Positions 17,139-25,371 of a stretch of DNA of 64,000 nt are shown in pieces. The stretch spans positions 1 to 64,000 of the forward strand of contig JAJEIO010000041.1 of NCBI GenBank assembly GCA_022827835.1, read 5' to 3'. Each line of letters starts with the position of its first letter. The stretch's first letter is position 1. Under the pieces are notes generated by a model, which saw nothing but the letters and a program-made list of their open reading frames with translations, was not told the DNA's origin and searched no databases. Both the position numbers and the translations under genes were made by a program. The stretch is from Candidatus Latescibacterota bacterium (lineage in GTDB: Bacteria; Latescibacterota; UBA2968; UBA8231).

Positions 17139-17548
17139 TCGTCCAACTCCCGTTTGGTGGAGAAGTTGACCCGCAGAGCCTCGACCTTACGCAACTCCTC
17201 CATGACATCGGAAATTACCCCGAACTCAGAGTCCTTATCGCCTCGCAATGAGATGATCAACCGAGGGTTGGCCGTCAGGTGCCTATGCACCAGCTTGCCC
17301 ACTTCGGAAAGCGGTATGTTCCGGTCTTCAATGTTGACGACTCCCTCGCTATTGACCCAAACCTGCAACACGTTGCGGCGGCTTTCTAGCTTCTCAATTT
17401 TTTCAGCCTGTGGCAACTCCACCGGCACGCCCCTATAACGCACGAAAACCGTCGAGACCATGAAAAACACGAGGAGCAAAAAGGATATATCGGCCATGGA
17501 AGCCGTGGGAATGACGCTAACTACTTTGGCTTTGCGTGCGAATTTCAT
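17135..17548 (-). CDS. exbD: ExbD/TolR biopolymer transport protein, second copy
   Basis: A 137-residue inner-membrane protein with one N-terminal helix containing the proton-carrying Asp (PTASMADISFLLLVFFMVSTVF) and a periplasmic domain ending in LRVNFSTKRELDE. It sits between another ExbD and TonB and overlaps tonB by 4 bases. It differs clearly from the upstream copy, so the motor may use a mixed ExbD dimer (inference). Confidence 0.92.
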   Translation of the reverse strand: MKFARKAKVVSVIPTASMADISFLLLVFFMVSTVFVRYRGVPVELPQAEKIEKLESRRNVLQVWVNSEGVVNIEDRNIPLSEVGKLVHRHLTANPRLIISLRGDKDSEFGVISDVMEELRKVEALRVNFSTKRELDE

Positions 17549-17551
17549 CGG

Positions 17552-17965
17552 TTATTCTTCCGGGTTGGCAATCGAAATTTTGGTGGCCCCAGCCAGTTTG
17601 AGCTCGTCTAGCACATCGACGAAGGTCCGATAGGTAGCCCCGCGCTCGGTCTTGAGCGAGACGATCAGATTCTCGTTTTCCTGCAGACGCCCTTCAATTC
17701 GCGCCTTGAGTTCAGCAAACGGCACCGGCGTTAGCTGTTCATTCTCAAAAAAGGCGATCTGATCGCGGGCGTTGATCCACACGTTGAGAATATTCTTTTC
17801 TTGTACCTCCTTGGTCTCTCCCACCGGCGGCAAGTGCAACGAGAGGCCCTTGTCTTGGTTCATGGTGGTCGTGACGAGAAAGAACACGATCAACAAAAAG
17901 GCAATATCCGCCATCGAAGCCGTGGGGATTTCCGGGGCAACCCGGCTCTGGCGCTTCCCGATCAC
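17552..17965 (-). CDS. exbD: ExbD/TolR biopolymer transport protein, first copy
   Basis: A 137-residue protein with the same design: a helix with the functional Asp (PTASMADIAFLLIVFFLVTTTM) and a periplasmic domain (NIWINA-type strand, IVSLKTERGATYRTFVDVLDELKLAG). It lies 2 bases after exbB and 3 bases before the second copy, a tight operon. Confidence 0.92.
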   Translation of the reverse strand: MIGKRQSRVAPEIPTASMADIAFLLIVFFLVTTTMNQDKGLSLHLPPVGETKEVQEKNILNVWINARDQIAFFENEQLTPVPFAELKARIEGRLQENENLIVSLKTERGATYRTFVDVLDELKLAGATKISIANPEE

Positions 17966-17967
17966 GT

Positions 17968-18585
17968 CTAGGCTCCTTGGTGCTCGCGCGCGCCTAACAA
18001 GTCGATAAAGTTGGCCGTCTGCTCGGTCATATCGGCAATGATCTTATCGATGCGATTGGCGCAGAAATTGTAGCAAAACTGGATCAAGATGCCTACGATC
18101 AAACCCGAGGCCGTAGTGATTAGGGCCTCGGAAATACCACCCGCGACCATGGAAGGCTCGACATCGCCGGCTTCCTTAATTGCCTGAAAGGCGTTGATCA
18201 TACCGCTGACCGTGCCTAAGAAGCCTATCATTGGTGCCAAGTTAGCCACTGTCGAGAGCCAGACCATACCGCGCTCGAGAAAGGCCATCTCCACCGCGCC
18301 AGAATTGTCAATGGCTTTCTCGACGTGGTCGATGCCGCGCTCCAAGCGCAAGAGTCCAGCGTGGATAACCGAGGCAACCGGACCGCGCGTGTTCGAACAA
18401 AGCTCGGCCGCGGCATCGGCCCCCCCGCTTTCGAGTGCCTCTTCGAGGTTCGCAAAGAAATTCGCCGCGTCAATCGACGACCGCGACAAATTGTACAGGC
18501 GCTCAATAGCTACGGCAACGCCGATGATGAGCAGAATGAGTAGGGGCCACATGGCCCATCCGCCGTCTTGAAAAAGCTCTACCAT
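17968..18585 (-). CDS. exbB: ExbB/TolQ/MotA proton channel protein
   Basis: A 205-residue inner-membrane protein with three predicted helices: residues about 11-28 (WPLLILLIIGVAVAIERLY), and two in the C-terminal half containing the family motif LAPMIGFLGTVSGMINAF and ITTASGLIVGILIQFCYNF. It forms the stator channel with ExbD. It follows the TPR gene by 52 bases. Confidence 0.93.
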   Translation of the reverse strand: MVELFQDGGWAMWPLLILLIIGVAVAIERLYNLSRSSIDAANFFANLEEALESGGADAAAELCSNTRGPVASVIHAGLLRLERGIDHVEKAIDNSGAVEMAFLERGMVWLSTVANLAPMIGFLGTVSGMINAFQAIKEAGDVEPSMVAGGISEALITTASGLIVGILIQFCYNFCANRIDKIIADMTEQTANFIDLLGAREHQGA

Positions 18586-18637
18586 TTTTTCTCCTCGCTA
18601 TTATTGTTAGTCCCGGTCCAACAGACCGGAGCAATGA

Positions 18638-19789
18638 TTAGTTTTGCTCTTCTTGCGCCTCTTCGCCACCGAAGAACTGTCGCTTGAGCTTTTCCTCTTC
18701 GGTCTCGGGCGGCCGGAGCTGCCAGATGCGCTGTTGGGCCACCTTTTCCCAAGCAGGATCGGCTTTGGCTTTCTCAAAAGCGGCAATGGCCCCTTCCTCG
18801 TCGCCCTCCTTCACCAGATTGTCGCCCTTGAGCAGCAGCAGGTGTGCGTCCTCGGAATTTACCTTCAGCCCCAACCCCAGCCACTCTTTTGCTGAAGCAA
18901 ACTCGCCACGGCCTTGGTGCCACTCCACTAGCTCAGCGATGCTCTCCGAATCCTTGGGATCGGCCTCGACCATGCCCTTGAGGCCCTCGATGTGCCTGGA
19001 GTCGTCACCTTCCTCAGAAGCGATTGATGCGATTCGGTTGTAATAGGAATAGGCGTTCTGCGAATCTACCTTCGCTAGTTCCAATAGCGTGTCGTAGGCC
19101 CCTTCGACATCGCCGACCTTTAGCTTCAGTTCGACGATACTCTCTAGTTGATCAACACCACCTGTCCCACCCTCGACTTGGCGTTTACGCCACTTAAGAG
19201 CCTGATCCACCTGCCCTAGCTCTTGGTGTAACACTGCAAGTATTTCAATGAGTTCAGCGTCTTTGACTCCAGTCGTGTCTTCACGCTCAGCCTCAACTAA
19301 CTCCTTGTAGTGGACGATAGCCCGCTCGTTGTGGCCTCCGCGACGATAGAGGTCGGCCAGCTTGCGACGGTTAGCAGCATCCGGCTTTTTGCGCAGTACG
19401 CGCTCCAAGCTCAAAGCAGCCGAATCGGCCTCGCCGACAGCTTGGTAAATCGTGTAGAGTAGCCGATTGGAATTCAGATGCAGCGAGTCGATGCTGATTG
19501 CTTGGCGCAGTGCGATGCGGGCTTGGGGCAGTGCGATACGGGCACCGGTGGAATCCTTTTTTTCGTAGTAGAGCTGCCCCAAGAAGTAGGCGGCCGTCAA
19601 CTCTTGGGGACTATATTGCAAAACAGTCGTGTAATAGCCTATGGCTCTATCGTACTCTTTGTTTTGGCGGGCAGTTTTAGCGTAGTATTTGTACTTGCGG
19701 ATTGAATCGGCTATTGCAACTTCATTCTCATTGGCTCTGGCGTCGGCACCCAAAACTAAAGCACAAATCGCTAGCCATAGTGTACGCAT
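18638..19789 (-). CDS. Exported TPR-repeat protein heading the exb-ton operon
   Basis: A 383-residue protein. The start is placed at ATG 19789 because the product then opens with a signal peptide (RTLWLAICALVLGADARA); a TTG at 19813 would only add eight residues. The rest is helical tetratricopeptide repeats, for example YDRAIGYYTTVLQYSPQELTAAYFLGQLYYEKKD and FASAKEWLGLGLKVNSEDAHLLLLKGDNL in pattern, ending in an acidic GGEEAQEEQN tail. Probably periplasmic. First in an operon with exbB, two exbD and tonB, so it may link the motor to a client or to the cell wall (inference). Confidence 0.8.
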   Translation of the reverse strand: MRTLWLAICALVLGADARANENEVAIADSIRKYKYYAKTARQNKEYDRAIGYYTTVLQYSPQELTAAYFLGQLYYEKKDSTGARIALPQARIALRQAISIDSLHLNSNRLLYTIYQAVGEADSAALSLERVLRKKPDAANRRKLADLYRRGGHNERAIVHYKELVEAEREDTTGVKDAELIEILAVLHQELGQVDQALKWRKRQVEGGTGGVDQLESIVELKLKVGDVEGAYDTLLELAKVDSQNAYSYYNRIASIASEEGDDSRHIEGLKGMVEADPKDSESIAELVEWHQGRGEFASAKEWLGLGLKVNSEDAHLLLLKGDNLVKEGDEEGAIAAFEKAKADPAWEKVAQQRIWQLRPPETEEEKLKRQFFGGEEAQEEQN

Positions 19790-20154
19790 CAGATTACATT
19801 TCACGGTGAACAATCCTCAATATGGCTACGGTCTCCGAGCCACGACAAGCCGCGGGTTCATCGGTCATTCCTTAATGCAGCCTTCGCAAAGTCGTCAAGA
19901 TATGGATTTACTGTTTGGGATGCAACTTCAAAGTCCACTTAAGTACTAAATATAATAACCCCCGTCATTACATCTTTATAGCGCCTGCGTTACATTTTCG
20001 CGACTCAACTCGTATCTGCAGATTGACAAGTGTTTATTTTTAATACACTTTATCCATGTTTATAACAATATGGCGACGAGCGCGTTTATCCGAGCTTACC
20101 GTCCCATTCACTTCGCCGCAATCGAGCGGCGGAGCTAATCTGAGAGAAGAAGTC
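19790..20154. other. Divergent control region between the TPR/exb operon and accD
   Basis: 365 bases without a convincing gene. Towards accD, TTGACA (20023) and TACACT (20044) are 15 bases apart. An inverted repeat AAGTGT...ACACTT (20028-20050) overlaps them and could be an operator. Towards the TPR gene, a weak TTGACG (19893-19898) and TTAAGG (19870-19875) pair with 17-base spacing is seen on the minus strand. An AT-rich stretch lies at 19935-19980. The frame open from 20056 reads into accD but shows no family resemblance. Confidence 0.5.
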
Positions 20155-21009
20155 GTGAACTGGTTTGAAAGAATGAAAACGGGGATCAAGTCCCTAATAA
20201 AGCGCGAAATTCCCCAAGGCATCTGGATCCAGTGCAAAAAGTGCGGCCACTCCAACTACGAAATGGCCCTGCGACGCCGGCACTGGATCTGCCCGGAGTG
20301 CGCTTGCCACTATCCCATCGGCCATCAGCAGTACATCGACCTCCTCATCGACGACGGTACATTCACCGAAATTGACGCCAACGTAGCACCTGTCGATCCG
20401 CTCAAGTTCAAAGGCTACAAGGACAAAGTCAAGACCAGTCGCCGCCAGAGCGGCCTAAAAGAATCGGTGTACACCGGCATCGGCCAAATCGGCGGCCATT
20501 CCGTCGCCTTGGCGATCATGGACTCGCGTTATCTCACGGGCACCTTAGGCGGCGCGACCGGCGAGAAGCTCTGCCGGCTCATCGACCGCGCCATGGCCGA
20601 ACGATGCACGCTAGTCATCGTCTGTCAGTCGGGTGGTGCTAGGATGCAGGAAAGCGCCTATTCGCTGATGCAGATGGCGCGGATTAGCGCCAAGCTCAAC
20701 CAACTCTCGCAAAACGGCTTGCTCTATATTGCTATTCTTACCGACCCAACGTATGGCGGCGTCACCGCCAGCTTTGCCATGCTCGGCGATATCGCCTTGG
20801 CCGAACCCGGTGCGCGCATCGGGTTTGCGGGCCAAACCGTTATCCAGCAGTTCCTCGGCACAGACGCCCCCCTGCCCGAAGGCTTTCAACTAGCCGAGAT
20901 CGTCCTCGAACACGGCTTTATCGACCGCATCGTCCCGCGCGACCGCATGGCGGCGGAATTGGCGCGCTTGATCTCTCTGTTGGCCCCACAGACTGCTGAC
21001 CACGTCTAG
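20155..21009 (+). CDS. accD: Acetyl-CoA carboxylase carboxyltransferase subunit beta
   Basis: 284 residues from a GTG at 20155, chosen because GAGAGAAGAAG precedes it and the protein then begins MNWFERMKTG as normal for AccD. It transfers CO2 from biotin carboxyl carrier protein to acetyl-CoA, the first step of fatty-acid synthesis. The zinc ribbon uses C27, C30, C46 and C49 (CKKCGH; CPEC). The carboxyltransferase core is seen in MDSRYLTGTLGGATGEKLCRLID, SGGARMQES and GARIGFAGQTVIQQ. No accA is in the window. It ends with a 4-base tail-to-tail overlap with the next, convergent gene. Confidence 0.95.
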   Translation: MNWFERMKTGIKSLIKREIPQGIWIQCKKCGHSNYEMALRRRHWICPECACHYPIGHQQYIDLLIDDGTFTEIDANVAPVDPLKFKGYKDKVKTSRRQSGLKESVYTGIGQIGGHSVALAIMDSRYLTGTLGGATGEKLCRLIDRAMAERCTLVIVCQSGGARMQESAYSLMQMARISAKLNQLSQNGLLYIAILTDPTYGGVTASFAMLGDIALAEPGARIGFAGQTVIQQFLGTDAPLPEGFQLAEIVLEHGFIDRIVPRDRMAAELARLISLLAPQTADHV

Positions 21010-22319
21010 AAGTTGTGTCCTAGGCTCAGCCAGACATCCATTTGCTCGTCGGCGACGCCCGTGCCCATGCGGATCACCAGATCGGCGTCCCAGACCATGC
21101 GCACTCCTGCGCCGCCGCTGATGTGCATGCCCGACCACCTAATTTTATCCAAGTCGGGCCATACTCGGCCCGCATCAAAAAAAGTTACCCCCTGCCACTC
21201 TATGTATTGTCCGTAAAACCAGATGTCGTACAGTTGGTAGCGCAATTCGACATTGGACAAAAAGCGCACATCGTCTGTAAACCGCTGGGTATCGAAACCG
21301 CGCAGTGAATCGCTGCCGCCCAGCCCCTTGACCCGGCGACTGCCTCCTATTTCGCCATAGGCATAGAGCGGTACTTCGCCACTAAGCACTTCTAGAACGA
21401 GACGATGAGAGAAATTCAACCGAGGTGACAGTGGGATGTAGTAGGCGTTGGTCAGGGTTACGCGGCTAAAGTCAATAGGCTCAAAAAACAGCGCTAGCAG
21501 GGAGTTGCGCGCCGACTCGTACGACCACTCCTGAAAGAAGCCGCGCCGCGGCACCACTTCGTCGTCGCGGGTATCCCACTGGAGAGTCGCACTGATAAAC
21601 CCCGAAAACCCATCTATCACTCCATCTGGGGTGCCTCGCTCCAAATAGAACGCCTGCGTCCCCCGCTGATCTACATCAACGCGCTCCAGCCCAAAGCCGA
21701 CCGACATAGATACCGGACCGTATAGCTGGCGAAAAAGGCTCACTAAAATCCGCGGGTTTCTTTCTAGAATGTAATAGTAGTAGTTCTCATCTTTGAAATC
21801 AGCACTCTTAGGCTCGATGAAGTCGCGATTAAATGTGCTATTGTTGCCCAACCCATAGTAACGCGTACGTATATTGCGCTCGTGGAACAACTCCAGTCTC
21901 AGGCCGAAACCCGTCCCCGAAATCTGGGGCACTCTCAGGCGCACGCGATTTTTTACTTTGCCCTCAGAAGACTGCTGGACGTGCAACGTCAGCTTGTAGA
22001 GATAGGGCTGCCATCGGTAGTCAGCCCAGTGGATGCGCGCACCCCAATTCCAGCCTGTATTAGGGCTGAGATAAGCAAACGGCAGGCCGGTGACGCCGTA
22101 GGGAATGCCCCGCAGAGTAAACTGGCGTCGCTTTGCCATCCAGCGCACGGCTTCCACAGTCTGCTCGGTCGCCGCCTGCGAGACTTTGGTCAGCAGCGGG
22201 GACGAAGGCTGACTTTGAGTGGAATCGACGCGGACCTCGCCCTCACCCCATGCGCTATCTGCGAACAATAGGACGCCGATGCAACTGCCGTTTGCGAGAA
22301 GCCGCTTAACCACGATCAC
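21006..22319 (-). CDS. Omp85/BamA-type outer-membrane barrel protein without POTRA
   Basis: A 437-residue exported protein starting at a GTG (22319), with a signal peptide ending near SAWGEGE. The rest is beta-strand-rich and matches the bacterial surface antigen family: RRGFFQEWSYE, the SLRGFDTQRF motif of barrel strand 16/loop 6, and a terminal Phe (SLGHNF). The N-terminal part is too short for POTRA domains, so it may be a TamA-like or patatin-type barrel-only relative. It overlaps surE by 14 bases and follows it in the same transcript. A GTG two codons further in is an alternative start. Confidence 0.8.
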   Translation of the reverse strand: MIVVKRLLANGSCIGVLLFADSAWGEGEVRVDSTQSQPSSPLLTKVSQAATEQTVEAVRWMAKRRQFTLRGIPYGVTGLPFAYLSPNTGWNWGARIHWADYRWQPYLYKLTLHVQQSSEGKVKNRVRLRVPQISGTGFGLRLELFHERNIRTRYYGLGNNSTFNRDFIEPKSADFKDENYYYYILERNPRILVSLFRQLYGPVSMSVGFGLERVDVDQRGTQAFYLERGTPDGVIDGFSGFISATLQWDTRDDEVVPRRGFFQEWSYESARNSLLALFFEPIDFSRVTLTNAYYIPLSPRLNFSHRLVLEVLSGEVPLYAYGEIGGSRRVKGLGGSDSLRGFDTQRFTDDVRFLSNVELRYQLYDIWFYGQYIEWQGVTFFDAGRVWPDLDKIRWSGMHISGGAGVRMVWDADLVIRMGTGVADEQMDVWLSLGHNF

Positions 22320-23160
22320 CTTGCTTGCCTACACTTTCAGGTGTGAAAATGCCGCACTCAAAACGCTGTCGATCAAGCGAGTTTATCGGAGCATCAAGCG
22401 CATAGCGGAGTGGCGTAATCGCGACTGTTCCGCGTGCCAAGGCTTCCACATCGCTGTTAGCCCCATCGCCAATCAACTGCAACTGACAGCTATGGTATGC
22501 AAAGTGCGACTCATCTTCACGCCGAGCGAATAGCGGACCATAGCTCGTCTTCGCCAAACCCGTCAGGCACCTCGGGGATTCGCGCTTGGTACTAGCGGGC
22601 ATGTTCACTGCGATCATGTCGGCACCAGCCGGCAACCCCCCGCGCAAGATCTCGGCGGCGATGTCCACAGTGACGGCCGCCGCCGCCGCGACCAGCGCAT
22701 CGAGCGCAGGATCGAGCTGCCGACATCGCCGCCAGAGCGCAAAAGCCGGTTCGGGCAACTCCAGCGAAAAGGCTGCGGATGGCACCCCGGCGAGAAAGCC
22801 TTCTACAGCCGCCCCTATGGTGCCGGAACTCAGCGTGAAAGCGAGACCGGAGTTGACGCCCATATTGATGCCGGAAATGACTAGAGCCGGCTTTTGGAGG
22901 CAGAGATTGTGGATGCCGATATGGGCACAGTCGGCGGGCTTGCCGGTCAACGTCTGGACGGGAAAACCGCCGCATTCAATCTCGGCCAGCACCAATGGCT
23001 CAAAACGGCTCATACTCTTGCTGGTCCAACTGCATTCCGCCGCCGGTACGACCACGCATAGCTCGGTCAACTTGGATAGCTCCCTCAGCAAAGGCACCAA
23101 AAGAGGCGAATCAGCGCCGTCGTCGTTTGTCACCAATACTTGGGATTTTGCAGCGGTCAC
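22306..23160 (-). CDS. surE: 5'-nucleotidase SurE
   Basis: 284 residues from a GTG at 23160, selected because AAGGGGA lies 8 bases upstream and the family motif VLVTNDDG begins nine residues in. Earlier starts at 23223 (ATG) or 23256 are possible but add unrelated residues. SurE is a metal-dependent nucleoside monophosphatase. Visible ligands are the DD of TNDDGADSP, a Ser region (CSWTSKSMS) and the Asn of SGINMGVNSG, then SSGTIGAAVEG. The Omp85-like gene follows with an overlap. Confidence 0.9.
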   Translation of the reverse strand: MTAAKSQVLVTNDDGADSPLLVPLLRELSKLTELCVVVPAAECSWTSKSMSRFEPLVLAEIECGGFPVQTLTGKPADCAHIGIHNLCLQKPALVISGINMGVNSGLAFTLSSGTIGAAVEGFLAGVPSAAFSLELPEPAFALWRRCRQLDPALDALVAAAAAVTVDIAAEILRGGLPAGADMIAVNMPASTKRESPRCLTGLAKTSYGPLFARREDESHFAYHSCQLQLIGDGANSDVEALARGTVAITPLRYALDAPINSLDRQRFECGIFTPESVGKQGDRG

Positions 23161-23278
23161 AGTCGATTTCCCCTTTGCTATGGAGGCGCTCTGAGATAGC
23201 GTCATATAATAACAATCCGCCATTCGGCTCCCAACAATTTCCTTGCTTAGCTGCAACCTGCGGTCCTATTATTTCCCC

Positions 23279-23542
23279 ATGGATGATTCCATTTTCCTAC
23301 AGGAGCTTGAAACCCTCGCCGAGGGACTGGACATTGAGGTTCGCTACGACGATTTCGAGGGGCAAGGCGGGCTTTGCCGCTATGGCGGTAAAGCCTACTT
23401 GATCGTCAATCGCGAACTCGATACCGAAGGTCGGGTGCATGTGTTATGCCGTGCTCTTGCGCGGCTTTCTCTCGATGCAGTCTTTATCCGTCCCCAAGTA
23501 CGGGAACGGATTGAAAAGTGTAGATCGCAGGCCGCGGCCTAA
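23279..23542 (+). CDS. Small conserved protein of unknown function
   Basis: 87 residues from ATG 23279, divergent from surE. The pattern LETLAEGLDIEVRYDDFEGQGGLCRYGGKAYLIVN followed by a helical segment (VHVLCRALARLSLDAVFIRPQVRERIE) matches my memory of a small uncharacterised family in several phyla with a GGLCR core. No signal peptide or known catalytic motif. It is upstream of the ribosomal protein pair but separated from it by a promoter. Confidence 0.7.
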   Translation: MDDSIFLQELETLAEGLDIEVRYDDFEGQGGLCRYGGKAYLIVNRELDTEGRVHVLCRALARLSLDAVFIRPQVRERIEKCRSQAAA

Positions 23543-23636
23543 TCGCCTACACTCCCACTGACCGCATTCCAGCATTTAGACGAGACCGCGAATTTTCCCG
23601 CCGAAATTTACCGCCTGAAGGGCGGACTGCGCTTCC

Positions 23637-23665
23637 TTGACAGCCCTTATGTCATGGTCTATTTT
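23637..23665 (+). promoter_or_regulatory. Promoter of rpmI-rplT
   Basis: A perfect TTGACA (23637-23642) is 17 bases from TATTTT (23660-23665). The predicted start leaves a leader of about 28 bases with AAAGGGA before the rpmI ATG. Confidence 0.7.
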
Positions 23666-23699
23666 TGTCTTTTCTGCCTATTAAGACAAAGGGACTACC

Positions 23700-23897
23700 A
23701 TGCCCAAAATCAAGACGCATAAATCCTCGGCCAAGCGCATCAAGCAGCGCGGATCGGGCAGCCTGAAACGGCGCAATGCCTATGCCACGCACCTTTTGGG
23801 TGGCCGCTCGACCAAGCGCAAACGGGCTTTCCGCAAAAACAGTTCGGTCTCGTCCGCAGACCTAGCCAATGTGCGCCGTGCCCTGAACCTCAAGTAA
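23700..23897 (+). CDS. rpmI: 50S ribosomal protein L35
   Basis: 65 residues, highly basic, with the family opening PKIKTHKSSAKR and the normal length. AAAGGGA precedes the ATG. It is the first gene of a two-gene ribosomal operon with rplT, 22 bases apart. The usual upstream partner infC is absent here. Confidence 0.97.
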   Translation: MPKIKTHKSSAKRIKQRGSGSLKRRNAYATHLLGGRSTKRKRAFRKNSSVSSADLANVRRALNLK

Positions 23898-23919
23898 GCG
23901 AATTTAACGGAGAGTATCC

Positions 23920-24273
23920 ATGCCACGGGTAAATCACGCCGTAGCCACTAAAAAGCGCAAAAAGAAAGTACTCAAACAATCCAAGGGTTATTGGGGGGCG
24001 CGCAGCCGCCTCTTCCGCACCGCCAGGGAAGCCGTTGACCGCGCTCAAGTCTACGCCTACCGCGACAGGCGTCAACGCAAGCGGGACTTCCGCCGTCTCT
24101 GGATTGTCCGCATCAATGCCGCCGCCCGCCGCAACGGCATGTCTTATAGCCAGCTCGTCCACGGGCTGAACCAAGCCGGCGTTGCAATCAACCGCAAGAT
24201 ATTGGCCGATCTAGCCGTGCGCGATCCGGCCGCCTTTACTGCGATAGTCGAACAAGCCCGGCCCCACGTCTAA
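23920..24273 (+). CDS. rplT: 50S ribosomal protein L20
   Basis: 117 residues beginning [25 protein letters not shown], the long basic extension of L20, and continuing with [20 protein letters not shown] and [15 protein letters not shown]20 binds 23S rRNA early in 50S assembly and often represses its own operon. A strong hairpin lies between it and pheS. Confidence 0.98.
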   Translation: MPRVNHAVATKKRKKKVLKQSKGYWGARSRLFRTAREAVDRAQVYAYRDRRQRKRDFRRLWIVRINAAARRNGMSYSQLVHGLNQAGVAINRKILADLAVRDPAAFTAIVEQARPHV

Positions 24274-24288
24274 ATTTACACCCATCTG

Positions 24289-24327
24289 ACAGAAAGGGGC
24301 CGGCGATACGCGCTGGCCCCTTTCTGT
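24289..24327 (+). terminator. Terminator or attenuator between rplT and pheS
   Basis: ACAGAAAGGGGCC and GGCCCCTTTCTGT form a perfect 13-bp stem around a 13-base loop. The downstream run is not strongly T-rich (TCTATG), so it may be partial, and it could act as an attenuator for pheST. No other pheS promoter is evident. Confidence 0.65.
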
Positions 24328-24342
24328 TCTATGTAGGTCTAT

Positions 24343-25353
24343 ATGTTAGAAGAAGTGCGACAATTGGCGTCAGTAGTCGTAGCGGAAATCGCGGCGGCCC
24401 AAGACGATAAGGCGCTGGAGGCACTGCGAGTTCACCACCTCGGGCGCAAGAGCCGCTTGCGACAGATCGCGCGACAGATCGGCCACCTGCCCGCTGCCCA
24501 ACGACCGGCGCTAGGGGAAGCCACCGGTCGCGCTCAACAGGCCATTCAGCAAGCGCTAGACGACAAGGCTCTAGCCCTCCGGCAGAGGGCTGAAGCGGCT
24601 CCTGCCCTCGATGTAACACTCCCGGGGCGACGGCCTCTGTTGGGCTATGCCCATCCCCTGTCTCAGCTAACCGACGAATTGATCGGCATTTTCCAAGGCA
24701 TGGGTTTTGACGTGGCCGATGGGCCAGAAGCCGAAGACGAGTACTACAATTTCGACGCCCTCAACACGCCGGCCGACCACCCCGCGCGAGACCTGCACGA
24801 CACCTTCTATCTAGAGGGCGGTGGACTCATGCGCACCCATACCTCCACGGTGCAAATCCGCGTTATGGAGCAAACGCCGCCGCCGGTGCGGATCATCTCA
24901 TTGGGTCGCTGCTACCGCAAGGAGACGGTCGATGCAACTCACCACTTCGCCTTCCACCAAATCGAGGGGCTATACGTCGACCACGGGGTCTCTTTCGCCG
25001 ACTTGAAGGGCACCATTGAGGCCATGGGACGCCAACTTATGGGCGAGGAGACCCAAGTGCGCTTTCGGCCTCACTTTTTTCCCTTTACTGAGCCAAGCGT
25101 GGAATACGATTTCACCTGCATCTGCAAGGGGCAACGCGCGAATTGCTCTATTTGCAAAGGAACGGGTTGGATCGAAATCGCCGGGGCCGGCATGGTCGAC
25201 CCGGCCGTCTTTGCCGCAGTGGGCTACGACCCAGACGAATACACGGGCTTCGCCTTCGGCATGGGCTTGGAGCGGATCGCCATGATTCGGCACGGCATTG
25301 ACGACATCCGGCGTTTCCTCGAAAACGACTTGCGGTTCATCCGCCAATTCTAA
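24343..25353 (+). CDS. pheS: Phenylalanine-tRNA ligase alpha subunit
   Basis: 336 residues. An N-terminal coiled arm (to about residue 85) is followed by the class II synthetase core: GFDVADGPEAEDEYYNFDALN (motif 1 region), RTHTSTVQIRVM, ISLGRCYRKETVDATHHFAFHQIEG (motif 2) and GFAFGMGLERIAMIRHGI (motif 3). It joins Phe to tRNA-Phe as an alpha2beta2 enzyme with PheT, encoded 18 bases downstream. Confidence 0.97.
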   Translation: MLEEVRQLASVVVAEIAAAQDDKALEALRVHHLGRKSRLRQIARQIGHLPAAQRPALGEATGRAQQAIQQALDDKALALRQRAEAAPALDVTLPGRRPLLGYAHPLSQLTDELIGIFQGMGFDVADGPEAEDEYYNFDALNTPADHPARDLHDTFYLEGGGLMRTHTSTVQIRVMEQTPPPVRIISLGRCYRKETVDATHHFAFHQIEGLYVDHGVSFADLKGTIEAMGRQLMGEETQVRFRPHFFPFTEPSVEYDFTCICKGQRANCSICKGTGWIEIAGAGMVDPAVFAAVGYDPDEYTGFAFGMGLERIAMIRHGIDDIRRFLENDLRFIRQF

Positions 25354-25371
25354 GATTCCCGACAAAGCCTT

